In this document: piece after piece, positions 16,194 to 24,862 of the stretch
How positions within the stretch are numbered: the first letter of the stretch is position 1
How the letters are laid out: each line of letters starts with the position of its first letter
DNA from: Enterococcus sp. HY326
GTDB taxonomy: Bacteria; Bacillota; Bacilli; Lactobacillales; Enterococcaceae
Reading direction: 5' to 3'
DNA length: 64,000 bases
Assembly: GCF_026157065.1 (NCBI RefSeq)
Contig: NZ_JANLGQ010000003.1
Location: 310,001 to 374,000 of the forward strand
Position numbers and translations under genes: made by a program
Notes under the pieces: generated by a model
What the model saw: only the letters and a program-made list of their open reading frames with translations
Told to the model about the DNA's origin: nothing
Databases searched by the model: none

Positions 16194-16299
16194 GGTGAAA
16201 AATTAGTTTTGCTCTTGCTAAAAAAACTTTTCTAAATTGCCTATTCAAAAGCGGCTGCTTCCAGTACACTTATTCTTAATAGAAAAAGTAGGTGAAGAG

Positions 16300-17028
16300 A
16301 TGGAATTAGTAATTGATGGGATTACCAAGAAATTTGAAGAGAAAGTTATTTTTGATGAGGCGAGTTTTCGGTTTGAAAAAGGTAAAATCTATGGCCTTCT
16401 AGGGCGAAACGGTGCCGGTAAAACGACCTTGTTTAATTGCATTTCCCGCAATATTTCGATTGACAGTGGGGAAATTTATCTAGAAGATGACGGTCAAAAA
16501 AATCTGCATTATGATAATACGGCGATTGGCTTTGTCTATACGACACCACATTTGCCGGGCTTTATGACGGCCTATGAGTTTGTGCGCTTTTTTGTGGATA
16601 TTAATCGTGACAAAATTAAAGAGGTGCAGCGAACTGAAGATTATCTGCTATCAGTCGGCATCGAGAAAGAAGACCATCATCGCTTGTTAAAGGATTTTTC
16701 CCATGGGATGCAAAACAAAGTTCAGATGTTGGTCTCTTTAATGATTCAGCCGCCTGTTTTACTGCTGGACGAGCCCTTGACTTCCTTTGATGTAGTAGCT
16801 GCTCATGAGATGAAGGAAATGATTATCCGGATGAAGTCTGAATCCGTGGTGATTTTTTCTACCCATATTTTACAGTTGGCGCAGGATTTATGCGATGAAG
16901 TTGTTTTATTGCATCATGGAAAATTGCGGGGTGTGCCGGCTGAACGGATTCATGATCAAGATTTTGAAGAGGAAGTGGTGCAGCTTTTGACGGATAGAGA
17001 GGAGCTGCTGGATGAAAGTATTAGCTAG
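16300..17028 (+). CDS. ABC transporter ATP-binding protein
   Basis: 242 residues with Walker A GRNGAGKTT (about 38-46), a signature-like DFSHGMQNKV, Walker B VLLLDEPLTSFD and the switch histidine in FSTHI. It energises the membrane protein encoded next, which overlaps it by 17 bases. The pairing with one large permease that has no binding protein suggests an exporter of the ABC-2 kind (peptide, lipid or drug). The signature motif is SHGMQ rather than LSGGQ, common in this subgroup. AGGTGAAGAG precedes the ATG at 16300. Confidence 0.88.
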   Translation: MELVIDGITKKFEEKVIFDEASFRFEKGKIYGLLGRNGAGKTTLFNCISRNISIDSGEIYLEDDGQKNLHYDNTAIGFVYTTPHLPGFMTAYEFVRFFVDINRDKIKEVQRTEDYLLSVGIEKEDHHRLLKDFSHGMQNKVQMLVSLMIQPPVLLLDEPLTSFDVVAAHEMKEMIIRMKSESVVIFSTHILQLAQDLCDEVVLLHHGKLRGVPAERIHDQDFEEEVVQLLTDREELLDESIS

Positions 17029-18670
17029 TTTCTTTAAAGAGGATTGGCAGTTTTTTAACTATAAGCTGACTAAAAATCTAAATGGCTTTCTTTATTTTTT
17101 AAGGCGAGTGCCGGGGCTTAAAAAAATTATTAGCCCAGGAATTTATTCCGCCTATGAATTAAAAAGGGCTTTAGGGATTCTTCTGACGATTTTGAATGTC
17201 CCCTACTCCTTTATCAAGAAAATTTTAGTCTTTGTGCTAGTCTTTGCAATGCAAGTTTTTCTGGTAACATTGTTTGACGGTGGAAATTTTTTTGAGATTT
17301 TCATGCAGTTTAGTCAATCACTTATACAGCAGAGCGCTTTTCTTTGGTTTTTACTGGTGGTCATAATTACTGGATTTTATTATCAGTTTTCAGTCTTAGC
17401 GGAGAAAAAAATGATTGATTTCTACACAGAATTTGCCCTTTCCCGCAACCAGTTTATCTTAGGTCAAAAGTTTATCGAGATTTTTAAGAGTGCTGTCTTT
17501 TATCTATTAACTGGACTGATTTATGGATTATTAGCTGGGAAAATTGCGCTGGCATTGATTTTCCCACTGTCTTATTTAGCGGGAAATTTCTTGTTGTTTG
17601 TCTTTTGTCGCTGGTTGTATATGCTGAACTTCAGTAAAGGGACGCGCCGACTGATTGGTGTCATTGCGACAGTTCTCTTTTTAGCTGTCATAGCAGGACT
17701 TTATTACTTTGATTTAATTGCACCGTTGACAAGTATCTATACTAGCTGGCTTTCAGTACCAGTGTGGCTGCTGTTAACTGTTGTTGGCTTTAGCGGTGCG
17801 TGGCGCTATCCCCGACAAAATGAATTTATCGGCAAGACCATTGTTCAATCTGTTGGCTTTTATGAAGCCAATACTAGCGACTTACAAAAGAACAAAGAGT
17901 ATATCGGCACAGGCCTGAAGATGCAAAAGCAGCTGGAGGTCAATTTCGATGATAAGGTTGACAAATTAAAGGGCAGTGAATACTTAAATGCCCTACTCTT
18001 TAGTCGTTATCGACAGGTCTTTAATAAAAAAATTCGCTATTTGCTAATTGGTTTTGCTGTGGTTGCGGTCCTTTTAATCGGCCTGCGGATTTTCAATATT
18101 ACCGACTATTTGGATGAAGGCGCAACTCTACAACTATTACCACTCCTGTTCTTTTTGATGTATTTTATCTCATTTGGTAAACAAATTGTTCAGATGCTCT
18201 TTGTCAATTGTGATTCTTCGATGCTGTATTATCCTTTTTATCGGGAAGGCAGCACAATTTTAAAGGGATTTACTTATCGTTTGCGTCAGACCTTCAAATA
18301 TAACAGTCTGATTATTTTAGGGATTTTTCTGTTGTTTATCCTGCTACAGGTCCTAAATGATTTTTATCTAAGCTGGCAATTTTTTGGTGCGCTGTTGCTG
18401 CTTTTAGTTGCGCTTGGTTTTCTTTTTTCCTTCCATGAGCTGTTTATTTATTATTTAATTCAGCCCTTCACGGTGGATATGACAGTTAAAAGTCCGTTGT
18501 ACAAAGTCATCACTTGGGTATTTTATTATTTTGCCTATATGAATACTCAGGTTCGTTTCACCGGTTTTCTATATGTAATAGGAATTTCTGTGATTTGTCT
18601 ATTGTATGTGGCGATTGGCTTGGTGATTATTTACCGTGTCGCCCCGAGAACCTTTAAAATTAAAAGCTAA
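17012..18670 (+). CDS. ABC transporter permease
   Basis: 552 residues with about ten or more hydrophobic segments spread along the chain and a basic N-terminus of about 60 residues. No binding-protein-dependent EAA loop is seen, so it is an exporter-type permease partnered with the overlapping upstream ATPase. The cargo is unknown. The gene starts at an ATG inside the end of the ATPase gene, with GAGGAGCTG as ribosome site, pointing to translational coupling. A terminator follows. Confidence 0.82.
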   Translation: MKVLASFFKEDWQFFNYKLTKNLNGFLYFLRRVPGLKKIISPGIYSAYELKRALGILLTILNVPYSFIKKILVFVLVFAMQVFLVTLFDGGNFFEIFMQFSQSLIQQSAFLWFLLVVIITGFYYQFSVLAEKKMIDFYTEFALSRNQFILGQKFIEIFKSAVFYLLTGLIYGLLAGKIALALIFPLSYLAGNFLLFVFCRWLYMLNFSKGTRRLIGVIATVLFLAVIAGLYYFDLIAPLTSIYTSWLSVPVWLLLTVVGFSGAWRYPRQNEFIGKTIVQSVGFYEANTSDLQKNKEYIGTGLKMQKQLEVNFDDKVDKLKGSEYLNALLFSRYRQVFNKKIRYLLIGFAVVAVLLIGLRIFNITDYLDEGATLQLLPLLFFLMYFISFGKQIVQMLFVNCDSSMLYYPFYREGSTILKGFTYRLRQTFKYNSLIILGIFLLFILLQVLNDFYLSWQFFGALLLLLVALGFLFSFHELFIYYLIQPFTVDMTVKSPLYKVITWVFYYFAYMNTQVRFTGFLYVIGISVICLLYVAIGLVIIYRVAPRTFKIKS

Positions 18671-18676
18671 AAAGGA

Positions 18677-18710
18677 TTTTCTCAAGGTATCTCCTTGAGA
18701 AAATTTTTTT
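18677..18710 (+). terminator. Terminator of the ABC operon
   Basis: TTTTCTCAAGG pairs with CCTTGAGAAAA around five bases, followed by T7. Confidence 0.92.
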
Positions 18711-18737
18711 CGTAAAAAATTTGATATGAGCCTTTAT

Positions 18738-18760
18738 TGCAAGCGATTACGTGGTAAAAT
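18738..18760 (+). promoter_or_regulatory. cre-like box and -10 ahead of the ROK kinase gene
   Basis: TGCAAGCGATTACG at 18738-18751 matches the cre consensus except for its last base. TAAAAT at 18755-18760 is a plausible -10, with TTTATT sixteen bases before it as a weak -35. Confidence 0.5.
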
Positions 18761-18794
18761 AACGGGAAAAGAAAATTTTTTTTGAGGTGAGCAG

Positions 18795-19649
18795 ATGAGT
18801 TTAGCAGTGTTTGATATTGGTGGTACCTTTGTGAAATTTGGCAAGTGGACTGAGGAGTTAACGACCCTCGGTAAATTCCCCACGCCGAAAAGCTATCCTG
18901 AATTAGTTTCCGAAATGCAGAAGGTGGTCGCACAAATCGGCGATGTCACCGGTATTGCCTTGAGTGCGCCGGGAGCAGTTAATGTTAAAGAGCGTCGAAT
19001 TGACGGCATCAGCGCCGTACCGTTTATCCATGAAGGCCGCTTCTTTGATTTATTAGAGGCAGATTTAAATCTGCCGGTGGCGATTGAAAATGATGCCAAC
19101 TGTGCCGGGATTTGCGAAATGGAATTGGGCGCTGGTAAAGACAGCCTGAATAGCGTCTTTGTGGTTATTGGAACAGGAATTGGCGGAGCTATTTTTATTG
19201 ACGGTAAGCTCTATAAAGGGGCTCATTTATTTGGCGGCGAGTTTGGCATGATGAAAAATGCCAACGGTGAAACGCTGAGTATTAACGGGACTGCTGTTAA
19301 AATGGCAGCTCGCTATGAAAAAGCGACCGGCGAAAAAATTGATGGCGTTGAGTTATTTGCCCGTTATGATAAAGGCGAAGAGCTGGCGATTGAAATTATC
19401 AATAGCATGTACGATAACATCGCCGATAGTTTATATGATATTCAAGTTGTAATGGATCCAGAGAAAGTGATTTTAGGCGGTGGGATTTCTGCCCGCCCAG
19501 ACTTGGCAGAGCAATTAAGTACTCGTCTTGAAATGCGCTTAAAAGAGCTTGGCGTAGAATATATTTTACCGGAAATTGCTACGGCCCAATATCAAAATGA
19601 TGCCAATTTAATCGGTGCGGCCCTCAATTATCAACAAATTCACGGATAA
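18795..19649 (+). CDS. ROK-family sugar kinase
   Basis: 284 residues, an actin-fold kinase that phosphorylates a hexose or glucoside at O-6 with ATP. The phosphate-1 loop DIGGTFVKFG lies at the N-terminus, the catalytic Asp is in ENDANCAG (about residue 98), and VIGTGIGGAIF is the phosphate-2 region. The cysteine-rich zinc motif of classical ROK glucokinases and repressors is missing, as in BglK-type beta-glucoside kinases. There is no HTH, so it is an enzyme rather than a repressor. TTTGAGGTGAG precedes the ATG at 18795. It stands alone, and a cre-like box suggests carbon control. Confidence 0.85.
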   Translation: MSLAVFDIGGTFVKFGKWTEELTTLGKFPTPKSYPELVSEMQKVVAQIGDVTGIALSAPGAVNVKERRIDGISAVPFIHEGRFFDLLEADLNLPVAIENDANCAGICEMELGAGKDSLNSVFVVIGTGIGGAIFIDGKLYKGAHLFGGEFGMMKNANGETLSINGTAVKMAARYEKATGEKIDGVELFARYDKGEELAIEIINSMYDNIADSLYDIQVVMDPEKVILGGGISARPDLAEQLSTRLEMRLKELGVEYILPEIATAQYQNDANLIGAALNYQQIHG

Positions 19650-19686
19650 AATCTGCAGCAGGTTCATTTTTTCACAAAATATATGC

Positions 19687-19692
19687 TATAAT
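19687..19692 (+). promoter_or_regulatory. Probable -10 for the MetE-like gene
   Basis: TATAAT about 30 bases before the start codon, with TTCATT at 19663-19668 eighteen bases upstream as a weak -35. No methionine-type riboswitch or T-box fits in the short leader. Confidence 0.45.
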
Positions 19693-19719
19693 TAAGAAAT
19701 TTTCTTAGGAGGCGAGGAT

Positions 19720-20829
19720 ATGGAAAAAATTCCTTTTCGGTACGACCAAGTCGGTAGTTTACTGCGACCGGCCGTTTTAAAACAGGCTCGGGCAGATTTT
19801 AAGGCCGGCCAAATTTCTGCTGCTGAGCTGGCAGCAGTCGAGGACCAAGAAATCATCAAGATCATTGAAAAACAAAAAGCTATTGGCTTGAAGGCTGTGA
19901 CGGATGGCGAGTTTCGGCGGCGTTGGTGGCATTTAGATTTTATCGCCGGTCTGCAGGGGATTACGGTCTATGATTTTGAGACGACAGCTTTTGGTATCAC
20001 AACAGAAGCGCAAGGAACTTTTGTCAGTGGCAAATTGGCCTTTGACTCGACCCATCCTTTTCTAGAACATTTCAAATTTACCAAGAAACAGGCTGGCGAT
20101 GTGCTGGCGAAACAGACAATTCCCGGACCAAATATGATTTTCTTGGATTCTATGATTTTGTCTAAGCAATATAACGAAGCACCTGTTTATGCTGATTTAT
20201 CAGAATTTGTTGCCGATTTAACTGTGACCTATCAAGCGGCGATCCAAGCTTTTTATGATGCCGGCTGTCGCTATCTGCAATTGGATGATACTAGCTGGGG
20301 TGGATTATTTGATGACCGTTTTAGAGGCATGATTACTCAAAATGGCTATGATCCCGATCAATTAATTCAAGAGTTTGGCGATATCACCGAGGCCGTTCTC
20401 GCGAAAAAGCCAGCCGATATGGCCATCACTTTCCATTTTTGTAAAGGAAATTTCCAATCCCACTGGCTCTATAATGGTTCTTACGATAAAATTGCCAAGC
20501 GACTTTTGGCAATCAAAAATTTTGATGGCTTCTTTTTAGAATTCGATGACGAACGCTCCGGCAGTTTTGCACCGATGGCTAATTTGCAGGACCAGCGTTT
20601 AGTTTTAGGTTTAGTTACCACCAAGACGGCTGCTTTAGAAGATTCGGAAATGCTGAAGGCTCGTATTCAAGAAGCAGCTCAGTTTGTCCCGCTAAATCAG
20701 CTTTGTCTCAGTCCTCAATGCGGCTTTTCTTCAACGCAGGAGGGCAATACGATTACTGAAGCAGACCAATGGCAAAAGCTAGCCTTGGTAATTGAAACGG
20801 CTCGGGCGGTGTGGCCGGACGCAGAATAA
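19720..20829 (+). CDS. MetE C-terminal-like methyltransferase (YxjG/YxjH type)
   Basis: 369 residues corresponding to the catalytic C-terminal half of cobalamin-independent methionine synthase. The zinc site is suggested by FHFCKGN (His-x-Cys, about 235) and by SPQCGFSS near the C-terminus (about 336). DGEFRRRWWH and the YLQLDDTSW segment are typical. Such short proteins transfer a methyl group to homocysteine or a related thiol, but the methyl donor is not certain. GGAGGCGAGG precedes the ATG at 19720. Monocistronic. Confidence 0.85.
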   Translation: MEKIPFRYDQVGSLLRPAVLKQARADFKAGQISAAELAAVEDQEIIKIIEKQKAIGLKAVTDGEFRRRWWHLDFIAGLQGITVYDFETTAFGITTEAQGTFVSGKLAFDSTHPFLEHFKFTKKQAGDVLAKQTIPGPNMIFLDSMILSKQYNEAPVYADLSEFVADLTVTYQAAIQAFYDAGCRYLQLDDTSWGGLFDDRFRGMITQNGYDPDQLIQEFGDITEAVLAKKPADMAITFHFCKGNFQSHWLYNGSYDKIAKRLLAIKNFDGFFLEFDDERSGSFAPMANLQDQRLVLGLVTTKTAALEDSEMLKARIQEAAQFVPLNQLCLSPQCGFSSTQEGNTITEADQWQKLALVIETARAVWPDAE

Positions 20830-20837
20830 AAATACGG

Positions 20838-20872
20838 ACACTTCAATTCATTCCTGAGTTGAAGTGTTTTTT
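20838..20872 (+). terminator. Terminator of the MetE-like gene
   Basis: ACACTTCAA pairs with TTGAAGTGT around twelve bases, followed by T6. The ribosome site of the next gene begins immediately after the T run, so that gene may be read partly through it. Confidence 0.88.
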
Positions 20873-20886
20873 AGGAGGTCGACTAA

Positions 20887-21372
20887 ATGGCAGAAATTTA
20901 TCTACGAGATTTTACTGATGGGGATTTGTCTTTAATGTCAGAGTGGTTGATGCAGCCTCATGTGGCCATCTGGTTTGAACATCCACAAAATTGGTTGGCT
21001 GAAATTCGCAACCGCCATACAGACTATCATTGGATTCAGCATTTTATTGTAATGCTGGCAGAGCAGCCCATTGGTTTTTGTCAATATTATGACTGCTACT
21101 ATGCGAATCAGTTGGAGGACTGGTATGAGGTGAATCAGCCGGGAAAAGTGTTCAGTTTGGATTATCTAATTGGCGCTGAACAATTTTTAAAGCAAGGCCA
21201 TGGTCGTCAAATCATCGCCGCTTTAATTGAAAAAATTGCTCACTTAGGGGCTAAAAAAATTATTGTGGCTCCGGAAAAAGAAAATCAGGCCTCAATCGCT
21301 GTTTTATTAGTCAATGGATTTCAATGGGATTCGGTAGCGCAATATTTTGTCTTAGACTTGTCGGTAAGATAA
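20887..21372 (+). CDS. GNAT-family N-acetyltransferase, AAC(6')-like
   Basis: 161 residues. The acetyl-CoA loop is GHGRQ (about residues 104-108), with the preceding FSLDYLIG strand and the NPAS-like region ENQASIAVLLVNGF near the C-terminus. The sequence pattern resembles the aminoglycoside 6'-N-acetyltransferase group, but the true substrate is not evident and many such chromosomal genes are not resistance genes. AGGAGG at 20873-20878 precedes the ATG at 20887. Confidence 0.8.
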   Translation: MAEIYLRDFTDGDLSLMSEWLMQPHVAIWFEHPQNWLAEIRNRHTDYHWIQHFIVMLAEQPIGFCQYYDCYYANQLEDWYEVNQPGKVFSLDYLIGAEQFLKQGHGRQIIAALIEKIAHLGAKKIIVAPEKENQASIAVLLVNGFQWDSVAQYFVLDLSVR

Positions 21373-21460
21373 ACAAAAATCAGAAAGCTTAGCAAAAAGC
21401 TTACTCAAAGTGGGTTTTTCGGTATTTTAAAGAAATGAACCTAAAAATTTGAGAAAAGAC

Positions 21461-21491
21461 TTGACTTAAAGTTGACTCCAAGTCGTAAAGT
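21461..21491 (+). promoter_or_regulatory. MerR-type promoter of the aminotransferase gene
   Basis: TTGACT (21461-21466) and TAAAGT (21486-21491) are separated by exactly 19 bp that contain AAAGTTGACTCCAAGT, a dyad of the AdhR/NmlR type. It matches the promoter at 23988-24018 ahead of the MerR gene in architecture and half-sites. Confidence 0.78.
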
Positions 21492-21519
21492 TAAACTAGT
21501 AACAAAAAGGAGGAAGTTG

Positions 21520-22794
21520 ATGGTGATACAGTCTTTAGAAGCAAATGTCGTTTCTTATGCTAAGAGTTTTCCCTTTCAGTTTGACTTTGCGAAAAATGCG
21601 ACCTTAATGACGACTGACCAACGGGAGTTTATTGATTTTTTTGCCGGCGCTGGGGCTTTGAACTTTGGTCATAACAATCCTTATATCAAAAAACAAATTT
21701 TAGCTTATTTAAATGAGGACCGCATTATTCATGGCTTAGATTTAGACACTACCGCTCGAGCAGAATTTTTTGTAACCTTTCACAAAGAGATTCTTCAACC
21801 GAAAAATTTGGACTACAAAATTATGTCCTGTGGCCCAACTGGCACAAATGCGGTTGAGGCAGCGTTGAAACTGGCCCGCAAAGCAACTGGTCGTCAAAAT
21901 ATTTTGGCTTTTTCCGGTGGCTTTCATGGGATGAGTTTGGGGGCCTTGGCGTTAACCAGCGATCAAGCAAGCCGCAAAGGTGCTGGTGTCCCCTTAAACT
22001 TTGTCACCCATCTGCCCTTTGTTGAATCAGCTGTTGACACACAACTGGCTCTAAAAAATTTGAGAGAATTATTGGCAGATGACCATTCTGGTATGGAACT
22101 GCCAGCGGCCATCATGCTGGAAACGGTGCAAGCAGAAGGGGGCGTCCATGTAGCGGATAGCGAGTGGCTGCGGGGGTTAAGAAGTATCTGTGATGAGTTT
22201 GGCATATTATTATTGATTGATGAAATTCAAACAGGAGTTGGTCGTACCGGAAGTTTCTTTTCCTTTGAACGAGCTGGAATCGTGCCTGATATGGTCATGC
22301 TGTCTAAATCAATCAGTGGTTTTGGTCTGCCGCTTTCCCTAGTGTTGTTCAAACCAGAGTTGGATGTTTTTAATCCGGGAGAACATAATGGTACTTTTCG
22401 GGGCAATCAGCTGGGCTTTGTCGGTGCGACGGCAGCCTTGAAGTTTTATGTAGCACAAGAGCTCTCGTTATTGACTGAAACTAAAGGTAAGCTCGTGGAA
22501 GAATTTTTAACTCAGCAGCTTATCCCGTTACACCCGCAATTACAAATGCGGGGCTTAGGGCTTCTCTGGGGCATTGATTTTTCTGAAATTGATTCACAAC
22601 TGGCCAAAAAAGTTCAGCAATTATGCGTATCTCAAGGCCTGATTATCGAACTTGCAGGCCGTAAAGATGCTGTTTTGAAACTTTTACCACCGCTGACGAT
22701 TCCAAAAGCGCAACTAAGAGCTGGTCTAAAGATAATTTTTTCTGCGGTTGCAACAGTTTTGCAGGAGGAAAGACATATTTGCAAGGTGTCATGA
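21520..22794 (+). CDS. Class III aminotransferase, diaminobutyrate--2-oxoglutarate type (EctB-like)
   Basis: 424 residues, PLP-dependent. It has the GPTGTNAVEAALKLAR segment, SGGFHGMSLGAL, the PLP Asp in LLIDEIQTGVGRTG and the Schiff-base Lys in LSKSISGFG (about residue 260). This pattern fits L-2,4-diaminobutyrate aminotransferases, which interconvert aspartate semialdehyde and diaminobutyrate. No ectoine, siderophore or decarboxylase gene adjoins it, so the pathway is open. AAGGAGG lies 6 bases before the ATG at 21520. Its promoter looks MerR-controlled, with the likely regulator encoded about 1.3 kb downstream. Confidence 0.85.
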   Translation: MVIQSLEANVVSYAKSFPFQFDFAKNATLMTTDQREFIDFFAGAGALNFGHNNPYIKKQILAYLNEDRIIHGLDLDTTARAEFFVTFHKEILQPKNLDYKIMSCGPTGTNAVEAALKLARKATGRQNILAFSGGFHGMSLGALALTSDQASRKGAGVPLNFVTHLPFVESAVDTQLALKNLRELLADDHSGMELPAAIMLETVQAEGGVHVADSEWLRGLRSICDEFGILLLIDEIQTGVGRTGSFFSFERAGIVPDMVMLSKSISGFGLPLSLVLFKPELDVFNPGEHNGTFRGNQLGFVGATAALKFYVAQELSLLTETKGKLVEEFLTQQLIPLHPQLQMRGLGLLWGIDFSEIDSQLAKKVQQLCVSQGLIIELAGRKDAVLKLLPPLTIPKAQLRAGLKIIFSAVATVLQEERHICKVS

Positions 22795-22837
22795 TTAAGT
22801 AGCGCAGATTAATCAAAAATTTTTCCTGTTTAAACCT

Positions 22838-22896
22838 AAAAGATAGCCCGCCATCTCGATTAAAGTTTCAATCGGGACAGCTGGGCTATCTTTTTA
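22838..22896. terminator. Bidirectional terminator between aminotransferase and peptidase genes
   Basis: AAAAGATAGCCC pairs with GGGCTATCTTTTT and an inner stem ATCTCGAT/AATCGGGA closes the loop. It serves two convergent genes. Confidence 0.88.
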
Positions 22897-23727
22897 TTAG
22901 ACTTCAGAAGCTTCAGTGATAACAACGGCTTGGCGGCCCATTTGTTCCCAAGAGGCGATGAAGGCTTGTAAATCGGTGGCATAATCTTTGCTGCCATAGG
23001 GGTCATTTAAATAAATTTCATTCTCATCATAACCGGTTAAAACGACACTGTGCTCAGACATGGAAACTGATACCTCGCCAGTTGTAGTCTGCCAAGTAAA
23101 ATTATCACCCGTCTCGGAAAAAGTTGTGGTGGTAATCACCCAGACGGGGTTGCCGATAGACAACTGCCGCTGGATTTCTGTAAAATCACTACCACTTAAA
23201 TCAATTGCCTCATAAGAATTGTCAATAAATTGATTGGCTAATTGATAAATCGGTTCATGGTAAACAAAATAACCGGGGCCGGTGTTGGCCGTCATATCAC
23301 CGACAAAGGCCTCATGGGGATTTCCGTAATTGCCATTTGCATCTTGAACCGGCACGGTTGGCAGCTCTTCAGCCAATTGATTTTTGGTCACGGCAAAGCC
23401 ATGATAATTTAAGATCATCGCCAAACTGGTGACTTCACAGCCATTGTATAAGCGGGGCTCCGTCATTTGATTCAGCAAAGGGACATCTAAACGAACCGCT
23501 GATTTTAGTGGCTGTTCCTCAATTACGGGGGTAGCTTCTACAGCAGTTTCTTCTGTTACAAAATTTCGATTGGCATTGATTTCAATTCTTTTTGGGCCGA
23601 TAAACTCATCAGGCTGCGCTGCAAAATCGGCTTCACTGAAAAATATTAAGGCTGTTAGACTGATTAGAAGGCCTAATGTTAGAGTAGCTCTTTTTTTATT
23701 GATGTATTTTTTTAGAAAATGGGTCAT
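22897..23727 (-). CDS. C39-like cysteine peptidase domain protein, exported
   Basis: 276 residues. A hydrophobic segment near residues 12-32 acts as signal or anchor, followed by a peptidase_C39_2-type domain. The likely catalytic Cys is in YNGCEVTSLAMIL, His in SEHSVVLTGYD and Asn/Asp in LNDPYG. Extracellular members of this family are common in Firmicutes and their targets are mostly unknown. I chose the ATG at 23727 because AGGAG lies nine bases before it; the ATG seven codons earlier has no ribosome site. The + strand neighbours on both sides appear to share a MerR regulator, but this gene lies in the opposite direction. Confidence 0.82.
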   Translation of the reverse strand: MTHFLKKYINKKRATLTLGLLISLTALIFFSEADFAAQPDEFIGPKRIEINANRNFVTEETAVEATPVIEEQPLKSAVRLDVPLLNQMTEPRLYNGCEVTSLAMILNYHGFAVTKNQLAEELPTVPVQDANGNYGNPHEAFVGDMTANTGPGYFVYHEPIYQLANQFIDNSYEAIDLSGSDFTEIQRQLSIGNPVWVITTTTFSETGDNFTWQTTTGEVSVSMSEHSVVLTGYDENEIYLNDPYGSKDYATDLQAFIASWEQMGRQAVVITEASEV

Positions 23728-23987
23728 GTCACTCAACTCCTGTTTCATTTATATTTATGCTACAGGTTAGAGTCGGGTCGAAGTCAAGGAGAAAATTTTA
23801 TTATTTTAGAGTACTTCAATTTTGAGATTTCTTTTGCCTCAGGCCACTCATTGATAGCTTGAAAAAGCTGGTGAGGTAGAAAAATATGAATTTGATTATT
23901 GTCTCAGCTGTGGGCTTAAAAATGGGCGTGCTTGATTGATAAAAATTTTATTAGCAGAAAAAATTTAATAAAAGAAAGCAAAAACAG
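23728..23987. other. Gap between peptidase and MerR genes
   Basis: About 260 bases, A/T-rich, holding the unidentified peptidase promoter on the minus strand. I see no gene, repeat or stable hairpin here. Confidence 0.5.
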
Positions 23988-24018
23988 TTGACTTGGAGTG
24001 GACTCTAGAGTTTATAAT
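23988..24018 (+). promoter_or_regulatory. MerR-type autoregulated promoter
   Basis: TTGACT (23988-23993) and TATAAT (24013-24018) with a 19-bp spacer that contains TGGAGTGGACTCTAGAG. The dyad lies in the spacer, as expected for a MerR-family activator that controls its own gene. Confidence 0.82.
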
Positions 24019-24067
24019 TTAGCTATTATCAAGTTGTTGATTAGGTTAGACAGAAGGAGTAATTGCT

Positions 24068-24448
24068 ATGAATATAAAACAAGTTAGCGAGTTAAAGGAC
24101 ATTTCAGCCGATACTCTGCGCTATTATGAAAGAATCGGCTTAATCCCGCCAGTTAATCGTACACCGGGCGGCATTCGTGACTATAATGAAGAGGATTTGC
24201 GTTGGGTGGACTTCACTAAATGCATGCGCAACGCCGGGGTTTCAATTGAAGGGTTAATTGAATACATTCGCTTGTATCAGCTAGGAGACAGCACGGTCTT
24301 AGCCAGAAGAGATTTATTACAAGAAGAAAAAAACAGTTTGGAAGTGAAGCTGCTGGATATTCAAACAACGCTACAGCGGATGAACGACAAGATTGCTTTT
24401 TATGAAAATAGCTTAAAACCTGATAGCGTAAAGGAAGAAGAAAAATAA
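24068..24448 (+). CDS. MerR-family regulator, AdhR/NmlR type
   Basis: 126 residues: a winged HTH (KQVSELKDISADTLRYYERIGLIPPVNRTPGGIRDY) and a coiled-coil dimer helix, with no effector domain. A Cys in FTKCMRNAG lies at about residue 52, the position of the aldehyde- or electrophile-sensing Cys of AdhR-type regulators. Thiol modification would switch the protein to activator form. Target sites are its own promoter and the similar one before the aminotransferase gene. AGAAGGAG precedes the ATG at 24068. Confidence 0.88.
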   Translation: MNIKQVSELKDISADTLRYYERIGLIPPVNRTPGGIRDYNEEDLRWVDFTKCMRNAGVSIEGLIEYIRLYQLGDSTVLARRDLLQEEKNSLEVKLLDIQTTLQRMNDKIAFYENSLKPDSVKEEEK

Positions 24449-24479
24449 TTTCGAATGCTTTTTGGTACTACAAGAAATC

Positions 24480-24520
24480 AAAAATCTGCGAAAATCTTAA
24501 TAGGATTTCGCAGATTTTTT
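24480..24520 (+). terminator. Terminator of the MerR gene
   Basis: AAAATCTGCGAAA pairs with TTTCGCAGATTTTTT around thirteen bases. Confidence 0.9.
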
Positions 24521-24862
24521 AGTTTAAACTATTTATCAGTTTTAGGAGATAAAAAGTGAAAGATATAAAGCTTTTGCTTGGTTTCAGTTTAAAGGGATTG
24601 TAAAATTTTCAAGACTTGCAAAGTTATGTCAATCAAATGTTCACTTTCTTTTCTAATGGTAAGTGTAGCTCAAATAGTGGGAGTTGGTTTGCAATTTGAA
24701 AATATATTTGTTTTACTAAGATGAATTAAGTCAGATTCAGGTTAAGCATAAATGCAATTGCTAGACAGTAGCAAGCTAGAATAATAGCTTGTCAAAATTT
24801 TCCTATTGGCTAAAGATGCGTTGACATTCAGGATATAAAATTTTACAGAAGGGATGATTTTT
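24521..24862. other. Gap before the AraC gene
   Basis: About 340 bases without a gene. The only structure I see is CAAGCTA-GAATAA-TAGCTTG near 24772-24791, a seven-base hairpin followed by a weak T run. TTGACA at 24821 is a good -35 but has no matching -10 at normal distance. Confidence 0.4.
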
